The notes: generated from the letters alone by a model not told the origin. 64,000 nt of DNA from Mangrovibacter phragmitis (GCF_001655675.1 NZ_LYRP01000012.1:186001-250000), one strand, 5' to 3'; positions 1-10,393 are shown, counted from the stretch's first letter. Made by a program: numbers and translations.

Positions 1-3000
1 CTCCACGCCACCAACCAGCCGTGTCATCTGGCCGCCAGTAGGCGTGCTGCCAACATCCAGTTTGTAGCTGTCGCCGCTCAGGGATAAATGGGTTTCCACC
101 CCGTTGGCCTGCTGGCTGCCCTGGCTGTCTGCATTGGTGGATGTAGTGCTGGTGGAGGTTGCCGCCGCCAGTTTCGCCGCATGGCTGATAGCGCCATAAC
201 CAAAGCGGTTAGCGGATTCCCCCGACATTTCTCCGGCATTCAGCGTGACCGGTGCCACATCCAGGCTCAGGCGGGCATTGCTGTCGCCCAGCGTACCGGA
301 AACGGTCATCGGGGCTTTGACTTCAGTCAGTTGGCCCAGCCCCGCCTCGCCGTTACGGGAACGAATTGAGACTGCCCCACCAGTCCAGGTTGCGGCTTTC
401 TCTTGCAGAAAGCGCATCATACTGTCGATGTCATTCAGTGCGGTCAGTTGGGTTTGCTGCGCGGTTGATGGTATTGACAGCACGCTGTTGATGGCATCGT
501 CGCCATTGCTGACATCATCGGACTGTATACGCCATCGTGCCGTGCGTAACAGTGACATCGCCTGCTGGTTTTGACCTTGTGCGGCAGCAACATGGGCGGC
601 AAGCAGTAGATAGTCGGTGTTCTGGTTTGGTTCCAGTTGAGAGAAATACTGCTTCGCTTTGTCGCTGTCGTTACGCGCCAGTGACAGCCAGACTTCGCCG
701 GTGAGCGCCTGCCTGTCCTGTGGGGATTTACGCAGCACATACTGATAGATTTCATCGGCTTTATCAGTCATATGGTCTGCCTGGTAAATCCGTGCAACGG
801 TCAGCAACAAGTCAGTATTGGTCGGGTTATTGCGCAGGGCTGGCATCACCAGATCCCAGGCGGCACGGATTTTATTGTGTGCACGCAGGGTATCCGCCTG
901 GGTTATCAGGTTGGCGAGGCGGATACGGTCTATTTCTTCCTGGCTGGAAGCGTTTTGCAATGCCGGGGCGTTAAGTACGCTTTCCGCTTGCGCAAACAGC
1001 CCGGCCTGGTTGAGTACGCGGATCTGGCTGGCGTAATCGGCCAGTGAACCCTGTAACCCCTGCGCCTGGCTGTTACGTACCAGTGCCAGCGCACCGGCGC
1101 TGTCGCCAGCCTGCATTAATAATTCGGCAAGGCGGCCAGCATCCACAGGCGCTTGTGGCGGCGTTCTGGAAAGTATACGCAGGCTGTTGAGTGCCGCCGC
1201 GCGGTTGCCTTGTTTAATATAGTTCTGGGCAATATCCAGCTGGCGGTTCAGCAAAATGCGGCTGTTAAGCGCCCGCATATCATCGCTGAAATGGGCAGTG
1301 GGTACCTGTGACATCAGGCTTTGGGCTTTGGACCAGTTGTCATCTTCGACAAAATAGACCGCTGACGCATACAGTGCATCGTTATGCTGGGTTGCTGTCA
1401 GGCCACTTTGTTGTGGCAGGGCAGACATGATTACTGCGGCGCGTTGCTTTTCACCACTTTGGCGTAATAAGCGGGCGTAATCGAGCTTAAGCCAGGCATT
1501 TTGCGGGTATTTCGCCACCGCAGCCTGCAAAATTTGCATCGCCTGGGATGTGTTCCCCCCTTTGATGGCTGCTTCGGCAGCTTTGCGCTGCTCATCGCCG
1601 TTATCACCCCAACTGGCATAACGGGTGCGCAGGCGGGCGGGCAGGGTACGCAGAATTTGCGCCGCTTCGGTCTCTTTATGCTCTTGTTTGAGGATCCAGA
1701 ACAGGCTGGTGCGCGCGGTGGTGTTCTGCGGGTGTTCGTCCAGTAACTGGCGGTAGACCTGCTCAGCGTCAGACAGTTTTCCCTGGCGGCGGTAAATGTC
1801 CGCACGCAGCATATCGGCGGCCTGGCGCTGGTCAGTTGACGTTCCCTGGGCATTGTCCAGCCGGTTTAATGCTTCAGCATACTGCCCTTTTTGGGTCATT
1901 GAGCGGGCCAGATTCAGTGTGCCATAAAAATGGGCGTTGTCTGCGTCTTTGGTCCACTGGGCGTCATTGGTATTGCCGGTGTCTTGTGCTGAAGCCTGGC
2001 GCAGCAGCGTTTCTGCTTGGGTAAAATCTCCCTGACGTAACGCGACATAGCCCAGCCCTGCCAGCGCGTTGCTGTCTTTGGGCTGTGTTTTGAGCACTTC
2101 AGTGAATTTTGTTTTTGCTGTGCTCAGGTCGCCACCATTCAGTGCATCAAAGGCTGCTTTGGTTGCCCCGCCATCCACACTTTTACGGTAGTGATCCATG
2201 GGGGCGGTGTCATCCGGATGGCGGCTGGCATAAGCGGTGTATACGGGTAAATCTGTTGCTTTCGGGTTCAACCAGAGCAACGCTTGTTGTAAGGCTTTAT
2301 CGGCAATTTTGTTGTCTGGGGCCAGCCCGGAGAGTATGGCGATGCCTTCGCGCCGCCCGCTTTCCTGCCAGGTCAGTGCTGAACCCAGAGCCAGTTGTGT
2401 TGCTGCATCCCCGGGCAGCATATGTGCCCGGCGGCGCAGGCCATCAACACCTTGTTGCCATGTGTCACTGTCGCCTGCCAGCGTCTGGTAATACTCCAGC
2501 GCCAGTTCATCCGGCGGCGGGTTGCCATGTAGCAGAGTACGGTATGTGGCAATCGCTTCTTTGATATGCCCGCTGCGTGCCAGATCCCGGGCGGTATTCA
2601 ACTGCCCACGGGAAATGGTTTGCATTGAGTTCGCGCCATCCAGTGACGCCAGATGCGGGTCATCCGGGGAGATGTCACTGATTTTTTTACGCCAGATAGC
2701 GGCCTGTTGTGTATTGCCGCTTTGCATCTGGTACAACGCCATCAGGTACATGGCATCAATATTGTGGTTATCCACCGCCAGCACTTTTTGTAGTGCTTCC
2801 ATAGCCATGTCATCGTGAGCTTTGCTGTGCCAGTAACTGGCCTGAGCCAGCAGCTTTTTCACCGCGTCATCGTTAGCGGAACCGGGTTTATCGCCCACAG
2901 TATCGCCTGCCGCCGCATTATCTGACGCGGTATTACCAGGCTGTGTGTTGCTTGCCGCGTCTGCAGGGTAACTGGCACCGACCAGACACAACAGGGCAAA

Positions 3001-3027
3001 GGCGTGTGTCAGCTGTTTCTTATTCAT
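1..3027 (-). CDS. bcsC: Cellulose synthase outer-membrane export subunit BcsC (3' end beyond window)
   Basis: About 1009 residues lie in the window and the reading frame runs off its left edge. The start at 3027 gives a signal peptide (MNKKQLTHAFALLCLVGA, then a cleavage-like PADAA). A long run of alpha-helical TPR units follows, for example around 2150-1850 and 700-560. In the family a periplasmic TPR scaffold is followed by a C-terminal outer-membrane barrel that exports the glucan; the barrel would lie outside the window. The start overlaps the end of bcsB by 8 bases, so the two are probably translationally coupled. In E. coli, bcsZ (endoglucanase) sits between bcsB and bcsC; here it does not. 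No frameshift was seen in the parts I translated. Confidence 0.93.
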   Translation of the reverse strand, partial: MNKKQLTHAFALLCLVGASYPADAASNTQPGNTASDNAAAGDTVGDKPGSANDDAVKKLLAQASYWHSKAHDDMAMEALQKVLAVDNHNIDAMYLMALYQMQSGNTQQAAIWRKKISDISPDDPHLASLDGANSMQTISRGQLNTARDLARSGHIKEAIATYRTLLHGNPPPDELALEYYQTLAGDSDTWQQGVDGLRRRAHMLPGDAATQLALGSALTWQESGRREGIAILSGLAPDNKIADKALQQALLWLNPKATDLPVYTAYASRHPDDTAPMDHYRKSVDGGATKAAFDALNGGDLSTAKTKFTEVLKTQPKDSNALAGLGYVALRQGDFTQAETLLRQASAQDTGNTNDAQWTKDADNAHFYGTLNLARSMTQKGQYAEALNRLDNAQGTSTDQRQAADMLRADIYRRQGKLSDAEQVYRQLLDEHPQNTTARTSLFWILKQEHKETEAAQILRTLPARLRTRYASWGDNGDEQRKAAEAAIKGGNTSQAMQILQAAVAKYPQNAWLKLDYARLLRQSGEKQRAAVIMSALPQQSGLTATQHNDALYASAVYFVEDDNWSKAQSLMSQVPTAHFSDDMRALNSRILLNRQLDIAQNYIKQGNRAAALNSLRILSRTPPQAPVDAGRLAELLMQAGDSAGALALVRNSQAQGLQGSLADYASQIRVLNQAGLFAQAESVLNAPALQNASSQEEIDRIRLANLITQADTLRAHNKIRAAWDLVMPALRNNPTNTDLLLTVARIYQADHMTDKADEIYQYVLRKSPQDRQALTGEVWLSLARNDSDKAKQYFSQLEPNQNTDYLLLAAHVAAAQGQNQQAMSLLRTARWRIQSDDVSNGDDAINSVLSIPSTAQQTQLTALNDIDSMMRFLQEKAATWTGGAVSIRSRNGEAGLGQLTEVKAPMTVSGTLGDSNARLSLDVAPVTLNAGEMSGESANRFGYGAISHAAKLAAATSTSTTSTNADSQGSQQANGVETHLSLSGDSYKLDVGSTPTGGQMTRLVGGVE

Positions 3028-5353
3028 GTTTCGATGTTCCGTGCAGGCGTTGGTGGGCGTGTTTCTTCAGCCACTGGTACAGCAAGGTGCTGGACAGTAA
3101 CGCAATCAGGCAGACAATCAGCGCCAGGTAAAAAATGTGCTGGCTGGCATACCACAGCACGCGCATCCACACAGGCAAATCGCCAGTGATGAACTGCGTG
3201 CCAACACGCCAGGTTTTGACATCGCCTGCCCCTGTCACGGCGGTAAAATCGCCAGATGCTACGGACTGAAACCCTTGCCGGGCCATATCCACCGGGAGTT
3301 GTTGCAACCCTTGTGAGCTGGTCGCGGTTGCCAGCACGACCACACGTTTAGCGTTCCACGGGGAGCGCAGGCTGATAAACCCACGCCAGGCACTGTTGTC
3401 GGCCAGAAAACTGGCGGCATCGGTGTAGTTTCTTCCCCAGTCACCGGTCAGCAGCGAAATCAGGCGGCTGGCAGCATCAGGAGCCTCCACCTCCAGCGTA
3501 TTTTCGTTCAGTGAGAACAGGCTACCCTGTAGCAACGGTGCGATTAAGTTGCTGTTTTTCAGGCTGCCGATTGCCAGAATATCGCTGTCAGCCAGGCGTT
3601 GCTGGCCTGCATCTTGCTGAGGAATTCCGGTATAAATCTGCACAAAACTGGCAGCGACACCGGTGTCACGACCAGACTGCGCCATCATATCCATCAGTAG
3701 CGTGACATCTTCTGAGCTGGGGTGAGGCGGCAGCAGAACCGCAGTCTGCGCCAGGTCAGCGTGGCGGGTGAACGGGAACATTGCGCTGGTGAACCAGGCC
3801 AGGTTAGGTAATTGCCCAAAGTGCCATGCATGAGTGAAGTCCAGCGTGGAATCACCCTCTACCCGGCTCTGAATACTGTCATCCGCCATGGCGCTGCAGG
3901 GCGCGTTTTTCCGCACACTGGTACCAAACCAGAACCCCAGTTGGTTATTTCCAAATACGGTCCCCGGGTCGATATTGACAGTGGCGTTTTGTTGGCGGCT
4001 GGACAAACCCAGCATATCCATCACGGGGGTGAAAATACCGCCACGGCTGGCTGGCAGGCGTTTGAGAAATTCGCCATTGATGCTGACATTCAGGAACGAA
4101 TGCTGGTCATCAATCCAGGTTTTCTGGGCGAAGCTGTAATTCAGGTGCAGCGGTATCGTGGTGCCATCCCACATAAATAAGTCTGGTGCAGCGCGGAATG
4201 CCAGTTGGTTAGCACCGTGCCAAATCCCGTGGGCAACCAGTGCGCCGCTGTTGGCTTCCAGAGTGCTGAGTTTTACCGGGTGTTGGGTATTCACCCAACG
4301 CGGCGCATCGTAAGCCTGGCGTTGGGCCAGTGTGATAGCCGGCACTTGCAGGGTATCGGTGTCGGGTAACCCCGGCTGGGTTAAGCGCCATGCCGCCTGG
4401 CGCAGCTCAGCTTCATTGCGGCCACTGACTACCAACAGTTTGTATGCCGGGTTAAGCGGGTTATCGATAACCTGCAATGTCGGGCCACTATTGTCGGCAA
4501 TGACAACCGGGCCAATATGGTCGCCAGGTTTGCCAAACAGAATCCCATTTCCTGGGGGGAGTTCATTATATTTGGCCGCAAACTGGGTGCCTTTCTCGCT
4601 ATTCATTACCCCAAACTGCGAAGCGACAATCGCCGATGCCGTTAACACAGAGGCATCCGGGTTTTCTGGAAATGCGACGTTTAACAAGGCACGCTGCATC
4701 TGCTTAACATCAAGGAAGGGGCGCGGGAAGGTGCTCAGATTTTTACGCACATCCAGCCACAATCCCTGGTAGTTCAGTGCGGAAGAAGGCATCAGAGTAA
4801 CCCGGTAATTCGCCGGAAGTTCGCGCTGGCAGCTCCAGGTGTCGTTAATGATGTCGTCCCCGGTTTTTAACTGAAAACTGAGGTTGTTATGGGAGGCAAT
4901 CATGGATGACGGAATATCCAGGTTCCAGAAGCCCTTACTTTGCTGGAGCTGATCCAGCGGTATGGCGCCCAGAGGCTGGCCGTTCAACATTAATTGCAGG
5001 TTTTCACCCGGTACACTGACCGCGCTCAGTTGCAGGTTAAGGTTGAGGTGCGCAGCGGTAATCACCAGGTCACCTGGCAGAGTAAACGATAACCCATTCT
5101 GCAACTGTTGGCCGGAAATCATCAGGCCAGTGGTGGCCCCCATATCTTTAAAACTGATGGTGTTGGCGACATTCTGGTTACTGTTGTTTGCCGCGGTGAT
5201 ACTGGCAACATCCACTGCTGGAGTATTTCCCTGCACACTGACGGGCAGGGGCAAATCCGGCAGGGCATCTGCTTTATTCTGCAATGCGGCGAAACTGGCC
5301 TGGCTGGCGGCACATAACAGGCAGGTTGCCAGAAGCGGGCGTTTAAATCGCAT
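3020..5353 (-). CDS. bcsB: Cellulose synthase periplasmic regulatory subunit BcsB
   Basis: This 777-residue protein matches the usual BcsB length. It is a periplasmic, membrane-anchored partner of BcsA that guides the nascent glucan. An N-terminal signal peptide (RFKRPLLATCLLCAASQASFA) and a C-terminal anchor helix near residues 740-765, followed by a basic tail (QWLKKHAHQRLHG), are visible. Of two adjacent ATG codons, 5353 was chosen because AGAGG lies 6 bases upstream; it overlaps the end of bcsA by 11 bases. The longer frame back to 5446 lies inside bcsA and would hide the signal peptide. Confidence 0.93.
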   Translation of the reverse strand: MRFKRPLLATCLLCAASQASFAALQNKADALPDLPLPVSVQGNTPAVDVASITAANNSNQNVANTISFKDMGATTGLMISGQQLQNGLSFTLPGDLVITAAHLNLNLQLSAVSVPGENLQLMLNGQPLGAIPLDQLQQSKGFWNLDIPSSMIASHNNLSFQLKTGDDIINDTWSCQRELPANYRVTLMPSSALNYQGLWLDVRKNLSTFPRPFLDVKQMQRALLNVAFPENPDASVLTASAIVASQFGVMNSEKGTQFAAKYNELPPGNGILFGKPGDHIGPVVIADNSGPTLQVIDNPLNPAYKLLVVSGRNEAELRQAAWRLTQPGLPDTDTLQVPAITLAQRQAYDAPRWVNTQHPVKLSTLEANSGALVAHGIWHGANQLAFRAAPDLFMWDGTTIPLHLNYSFAQKTWIDDQHSFLNVSINGEFLKRLPASRGGIFTPVMDMLGLSSRQQNATVNIDPGTVFGNNQLGFWFGTSVRKNAPCSAMADDSIQSRVEGDSTLDFTHAWHFGQLPNLAWFTSAMFPFTRHADLAQTAVLLPPHPSSEDVTLLMDMMAQSGRDTGVAASFVQIYTGIPQQDAGQQRLADSDILAIGSLKNSNLIAPLLQGSLFSLNENTLEVEAPDAASRLISLLTGDWGRNYTDAASFLADNSAWRGFISLRSPWNAKRVVVLATATSSQGLQQLPVDMARQGFQSVASGDFTAVTGAGDVKTWRVGTQFITGDLPVWMRVLWYASQHIFYLALIVCLIALLSSTLLYQWLKKHAHQRLHGTSKHE

Positions 5354-7460
5354 CATTAACCTCTGCCTGTGTTTTGGGAACTTCCGCCATTTGGGCATTA
5401 AACCCGTTAGCGTGTTTTTTACGGCCAAAGAACAATTCCCATACACATTGCAAAATGCTCAGGAAAGAGGCGATCGGGCGGTCTGGCGCATGAGGGGGTT
5501 TAAACCAGGCATCCGCGCGGGATAACACAACACGTACCAGTTTGCGGCGTTCATTCAGGGAGAAGTTGTCGAACTCCATACGCAATTCGCCCACCCCCGT
5601 ACCAGTGGTGCGCAGGGGAATATGCGCCACTTCGCCACCCAACCCCAACTCCAGCATGACTGCGTTTTTATGGGCAAGGTCATGGCCTTTAACCAGTGCC
5701 ACACGCGCACCACCCATGGAAACATCGAGCGTGTGTGTATCCATAGTTGAGCCATCGGAGAAGCGCACTCTTGTAGGGAGTTTGGCGGTGATGCGGATGG
5801 TTTTACGTACTTGTTTTGTCTCTTTAGCAACAGCAATAGAAGCCAGCAGAGTAATGGTACTGAAGGTGCCCCAAATAATATTGAACAGGATAACCCAGGG
5901 GTCGATACCGGTGTAGAAACCCATGTAGTAGCGCGCACCCACCCAAATCATGCTGCCAACCATCAACAACGCCGTGATGATAAGTGGGCGCACAGTGGTG
6001 GCGTCAAAATAGTCTTTATCCAGCAGATCGCCTTTGTCGGTAACGTTAAATTTCCCCAGTTTGGGTGCAATCATGGTCACCAGGGTTGGCAGTATCAGGT
6101 GGAACGCCATGACGGTTTCATAGATTTCCCCCCAGAATGCATAACGGTAGCGGCCGGTGATTTTAGAGTTCACATAGGTGGATAAAATCAGGTGCGGCAA
6201 CGCATAGGAGAAAATCAGCGTGGCGGAAGAAGAAATAATATTTAGGTTAAACAGCATGAAGACCAGTGGCGCGGTCAGAAAGATGACGCGTGGCAGGCCA
6301 TACTGAAAGTGCAGCATTGCGTTCAGGTAACACAGGCGCTGAGTAAATTTCAGCCCCCGGCCCAGCATTGGGTTATCTACCCGGAAGATCTGAGTCATAC
6401 CACGCGCCCAGCGGATACGCTGGTTAACATGCAGCGCCAGGCGTTCGGTAGCAAGCCCGGCAGCCAGAGGAATATCCAGGAAGGCAGTATTCCAGCCACG
6501 GCGCTGGAGTTTCAGTGCGGTGTGGGCATCTTCTGTGACGGTTTCAACTGCGAAGCCACCCACTTCATTTAACGCATCACGGCGAATCACCGCACAGGAA
6601 CCACAAAAGAAGGTGGCGTTCCAGTTGTCGTTGCCTTGCTGCACCGGGCCATAAAACAGTGCGCCTTCATGGGGCACATGTTTAGCCGGTGTCAGGTTAC
6701 GTTCAAAAGGATCCGGCGAGTAGAAATAATGCGGCGTTTGAATCAGCGCCAGTTTCTCATCCTGAAAGAAAGCACCAACGGTGGCTTGAAGGAAGACACG
6801 GGTTGCCACATGGTCGCAGTCAAATACGCAAATCAGTTCCCCACGGGTGAGTGTCATCGCATGGTTAAGGTTGCCTGCTTTGGCATGGCTGTGCTCGCTA
6901 CGAATAATGTAGCCAACGCCTGCCTCTGCGGCGAAATCGCGGAATTCGTCACGTTGGCCATCATCCAGAATATAGACGCTGACTTTATCTTTCGGGTATT
7001 CAATACATTGTGCTGCAAGAACCGTATCACGTACTACATCCAGGCTTTCATTATAGGTGGGTACATAGATATCAACGGTAGGCCAGGTGCTCTGGTCTGC
7101 AGGCATTGGTGCAATCGGGCGCTTTAAAGGCCAGGACATTTGAATATAGCCCAGCACCAAAATTGTCCAGGAGTAAATTTCTGCAGCAAATAATAGTGAA
7201 CCCAGCACCATTTCAACGCTGGAGTCAAAATGCAGCGTTGTTGTTGCACGCCACCAAATATAGCGAGTTGACATTAATAAAGAAAAAACCAGCATGGTTA
7301 AAACGGCTTTTTTGTTTTTAAATCTGCCAATAATAAATACTGCCGCAACCACAGCCATGCCGAAGATGTACTGCTTATTGCTATTCATTGGTGTGAAAAC
7401 AACCAATAGCGATAATGCCAGTAACAAAATTGTAAGAATGAATCTCAGTATTTTTCGCAT
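5343..7460 (-). CDS. bcsA: Cellulose synthase catalytic subunit BcsA
   Basis: This 705-residue inner-membrane glycosyltransferase (GT2) polymerises UDP-glucose into beta-1,4-glucan. The GT2 signatures occur in order: DDG, a DCDH metal site, TED catalytic base and QRIRW. N-terminal and C-terminal membrane helices surround the catalytic domain. A PilZ domain near residues 570-660 has an RKTIR arginine motif and DVSMGG, which bind c-di-GMP in characterised BcsA. At 705 residues it is shorter than E. coli BcsA (872), mainly at the N-terminus, like BcsA of secondary cellulose loci. Followed directly by bcsB. Activation by c-di-GMP is expected from the family. Confidence 0.95.
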   Translation of the reverse strand: MRKILRFILTILLLALSLLVVFTPMNSNKQYIFGMAVVAAVFIIGRFKNKKAVLTMLVFSLLMSTRYIWWRATTTLHFDSSVEMVLGSLLFAAEIYSWTILVLGYIQMSWPLKRPIAPMPADQSTWPTVDIYVPTYNESLDVVRDTVLAAQCIEYPKDKVSVYILDDGQRDEFRDFAAEAGVGYIIRSEHSHAKAGNLNHAMTLTRGELICVFDCDHVATRVFLQATVGAFFQDEKLALIQTPHYFYSPDPFERNLTPAKHVPHEGALFYGPVQQGNDNWNATFFCGSCAVIRRDALNEVGGFAVETVTEDAHTALKLQRRGWNTAFLDIPLAAGLATERLALHVNQRIRWARGMTQIFRVDNPMLGRGLKFTQRLCYLNAMLHFQYGLPRVIFLTAPLVFMLFNLNIISSSATLIFSYALPHLILSTYVNSKITGRYRYAFWGEIYETVMAFHLILPTLVTMIAPKLGKFNVTDKGDLLDKDYFDATTVRPLIITALLMVGSMIWVGARYYMGFYTGIDPWVILFNIIWGTFSTITLLASIAVAKETKQVRKTIRITAKLPTRVRFSDGSTMDTHTLDVSMGGARVALVKGHDLAHKNAVMLELGLGGEVAHIPLRTTGTGVGELRMEFDNFSLNERRKLVRVVLSRADAWFKPPHAPDRPIASFLSILQCVWELFFGRKKHANGFNAQMAEVPKTQAEVNDAI

Positions 7461-7657
7461 ATTTCTTATCTTGAACAGGAAAATGAGCAGGATTTTCCAG
7501 CCAGTGCCTGTAAACCGGCGACCCCAAAAAATATTACCTGCCAGTTGAATCTGGCGACAAAATCAGACAAACATGCAAATCAATAGCCGGTATGTATGAT
7601 ACTGGCCTGGTTATATTCCGGCTGTTAAGCCGATACGGCTAAATATGAGATGTACTG

Positions 7658-8050
7658 CTATTTACCAATGACGGCGAATAAGATATCCAGGCGTACCGGA
7701 TTTTCTTCGCGTGCGCGGGTTGCCGGGCGGGTCATTTGGGCAACACTTTCCATAATACCAGAAGCGAGGGAACTGCCCCGGTTACTGTGCACAGGGTTTA
7801 CGGGCGCAACCTGGCGTTCGGCCTGTTTATGTTTTGCTGTGCTGACAGGCGCTGCGTTATTCACATTAGTGCTCTCCAGACGGTTGATAGATTTAACATT
7901 ATCAGGTGCTGTGCCAGGCGTGACCGGAGTGGCTTCATGAGTTACAGTTACATCGTCTTCTGTATCACTGGTCTGGGCATCACCCATTTGCTGGAAGGCA
8001 ACACCGGACATTTGCAGCTTTGCTGTCAAAGAACTGAGATCGTCATACAT
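7658..8050 (-). CDS. BcsO-like cellulose-operon accessory protein (tentative)
   Basis: This 130-residue protein has no membrane segment and a low-complexity middle rich in Thr, Pro, Asn and Val. Its N-terminus (YDDLSSLTAKLQMSGVAFQQM) and C-terminus (NPVRLDILFAVIG) resemble, from memory, the conserved ends of BcsO, a small protein of some enterobacterial cellulose operons with no firmly known role. It lies about 200 bases upstream of bcsA on the same strand, so it is likely the first gene of the operon. No good ribosome site precedes the start. The call rests on position and weak resemblance. Confidence 0.5.
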   Translation of the reverse strand: MYDDLSSLTAKLQMSGVAFQQMGDAQTSDTEDDVTVTHEATPVTPGTAPDNVKSINRLESTNVNNAAPVSTAKHKQAERQVAPVNPVHSNRGSSLASGIMESVAQMTRPATRAREENPVRLDILFAVIGK

Positions 8051-8606
8051 AATCGTGTCTGGCCCTAATATAAAGAACGTTGTGTGGTATTCGTCTTCTT
8101 TCCAGCCCGCCTGTGTGCTGCGAGTGGTAGCATTACTTTTTCACTATTCATTCACTAAAAAAGTAATGAAATCTGTTCATATCCGACGAATTGAGAATTT
8201 CCTTATATACTGTGTGTGAGGTCAGTACAGGTCAAGTGAGTGTATCGATAAATCAAAAATGATTTATTTTGTTTGTCTATGAATAATTAAAACTTTCTCT
8301 ATGAATGCCAGGGGGAATTGCCCGCCAGGCCTCATGTGACACTGGCAAAGACGAAAAAGTTATTACGGGGAAGACTATAAATAAGCGTAGTTGATAGATA
8401 ATAAATAACAAAAAAATTCATACTTCATTCACAATCCACAGAGAGTTATCGGCAGACATGAGTCTCTCTTTATCAATAAATAAAAGAGCATGTATAGATA
8501 CCATCTATAAATGTTTATCTTTACCAGGATAATGCTGTCTGGATATTGAACAACGGAATTCTTTCTATTAGCATGAAGGCGAACTTTTCATCTAAGAAAA
8601 ATAAAT
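8051..8606. other. Intergenic region between divergent bcs operon and phosphodiesterase gene
   Basis: About 555 AT-rich bases separate the divergently transcribed bcsO-like gene and the EAL gene. The region must hold promoters for both. I see no convincing ORF, RNA gene or named operator in it. Confidence 0.6.
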
Positions 8607-10259
8607 ATGCATTCTGATAATGAGGTTTTCGGCTCTCAGAATATGCTTGTTGCATTAGAGCATGTTCATGATGCTGTTGTGCTATTAGACAGTTCGCAAA
8701 CAGTTATTTTCTTCAACCATGCGGCAGAGAAGCTTTGGGGTTATCCGGGCGTTACCGTATTTGGCCGCCGGGCGGCAGAGATCCCGTTATTTTATACACC
8801 AAAACAAACAACGGCATCTCAGCAGACAACGCAGCTGACAGTGATTACCGCAACGGGCGAAGAAAATGCCTTAAGTGCAACCATCAGTTATGAAGGCGAG
8901 CAAGGGCAAGAAGTGCCGTGCATGATAGTTGTGCATGTCGACCAGGAAAAAATCACACAGCTTGCTAATTTTGATCATCTGACCGGCCTGCCAAAACGCC
9001 GCGCACTGCATCAGTATATTGATACTCTGATTGCCGGAGATGAACACGCGCGTGCCGCGTTGTTTTTCCTCGACCTGGATCATTTCAAAGATGTGAATGA
9101 CGCGCTTGGCTATGCGGCTGGCGACCAGGTGCTGGCAGAGATTGCCCGCCGCCTGAGTAGTGAGTTTTCGCGCCAGGCTTTTGTCAGCCATGCCGACAGC
9201 GACTCGTTTGTAATGGTTATGCCGGATTGCGATGTCACCAGAGCGACGGCAGTGGCCCAGAAAATCCAGGCGTTGTTCCGCATTCCGTTTAATGTGGCTG
9301 ACATGGCTTTGAACGTGACGGTCAGCACGGGTGTGAGCCTGTACCCTGAGCATGGCGCTGAGCGGGATATGTTACTTAAACAGGCCAACCATGCATCGCA
9401 CCAGGCAAAAGCCGCTGCGTCTGGCGGGTACCTGTTCTTCCACAGTGAAATGAACCAGGTGGACCAGGAGCGGCTGAAACTGGCTGCGGCACTGAAGCTG
9501 GCGATTGCGGGTAATCATCTGCACCTGCATTACCAGCCACAAGTGTGGCTGAAAAATGGTGAGCTTTATGGCGTGGAAGCGCTGGCCCGCTGGACCGACC
9601 CTGTGCTGGGCGATATTCCCCCAGGAAAATTTATCGCGCTGGCAGAAGAGACGGGCGAAATTGAAGCCATTGGCCGCTGGACACTCCATGAAGCTTGCCG
9701 CCAAATGGCGGAATGGCGCAATAACAAAATCATGGTGCCTGTGGTGTCTGTGAATTTGTCGCCAATCAACTTTTATAACAGCAGCCTGCCACAATATATT
9801 GGCTATTTGTTGCGCCAGTTCCGTATTCCTCCAGAATGCCTGACTATTGAAATCACCGAAGGAGTGATGATGGATAAGCGCCCGGAAACCATGGAAGTGA
9901 TTTGCGCTGTCCGCGAGCTGGGGGTAGGTCTGTCGATGGATGATTTCGGTACCGGGTTTTCCTGCCTGTCGCGTCTGGCGCATTTGCCAATGACTGAACT
10001 GAAAATCGACCAAAGTTTTATGCGCGATTTAAACGACGGCAGCAAAATGAAAGCCATTGCCACGACAGTAGTGAAAATCGGCCAGAGCCTGCAACAAACG
10101 GTGGTGGCGGAAGGGGTGGAAACGGAGCAGCAACGCAGCCAATTGTGTGAGCTGCAATGCGATATAGCTCAGGGGTATTTATATTCCCGTCCGCTTAATG
10201 CATCTGCTCTTGCTGTCTGGTTGATGAGCAGCCGCCCGCGGGTTGAAGTGGTGTTGTAA
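8607..10259 (+). CDS. PAS-GGDEF-EAL c-di-GMP phosphodiesterase with degenerate GGDEF site
   Basis: This 550-residue cytosolic protein has a PAS-like sensor (about 10-115), a GGDEF domain (about 120-275) and an EAL domain (about 285-540). The GGDEF active site reads ADSDSF instead of GGDEF, so cyclase activity is unlikely. The EAL domain keeps its catalytic set: EALARW, SVNLSP, EITEG, DDFGTG, KIDQSF, AEGVET and QGYLYSRP. The family hydrolyses c-di-GMP to pGpG. It faces away from the bcs operon, whose BcsA carries a c-di-GMP-binding PilZ domain, so local control of cellulose synthesis is a reasonable inference. Architecture resembles DosP, but haem binding by the PAS domain cannot be judged. 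Confidence 0.9.
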   Translation: MHSDNEVFGSQNMLVALEHVHDAVVLLDSSQTVIFFNHAAEKLWGYPGVTVFGRRAAEIPLFYTPKQTTASQQTTQLTVITATGEENALSATISYEGEQGQEVPCMIVVHVDQEKITQLANFDHLTGLPKRRALHQYIDTLIAGDEHARAALFFLDLDHFKDVNDALGYAAGDQVLAEIARRLSSEFSRQAFVSHADSDSFVMVMPDCDVTRATAVAQKIQALFRIPFNVADMALNVTVSTGVSLYPEHGAERDMLLKQANHASHQAKAAASGGYLFFHSEMNQVDQERLKLAAALKLAIAGNHLHLHYQPQVWLKNGELYGVEALARWTDPVLGDIPPGKFIALAEETGEIEAIGRWTLHEACRQMAEWRNNKIMVPVVSVNLSPINFYNSSLPQYIGYLLRQFRIPPECLTIEITEGVMMDKRPETMEVICAVRELGVGLSMDDFGTGFSCLSRLAHLPMTELKIDQSFMRDLNDGSKMKAIATTVVKIGQSLQQTVVAEGVETEQQRSQLCELQCDIAQGYLYSRPLNASALAVWLMSSRPRVEVVL

Positions 10260-10287
10260 CCGGGATAAGTCTTTTAGCGGTAATATT

Positions 10288-10314
10288 CAACAGGGAGCAT
10301 GGTGCTCCCTGTTG
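10288..10314. terminator. Perfect 12-bp stem between convergent genes
   Basis: Arms 10288-10299 and 10303-10314 are perfect inverted repeats around a 3-base loop, just after the EAL gene stop and before the end of the convergent pilin-like gene. No T-run follows, so it may act as an RNA-stabilising or weak bidirectional terminator. Confidence 0.5.
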
Positions 10315-10393
10315 TGCAGAACAGGCAGAATACTGGCTTTCAGCTCGTTTATTAATATCTTTCCGCCTGCCGTTCTCTGGATGGAAACCTGCT

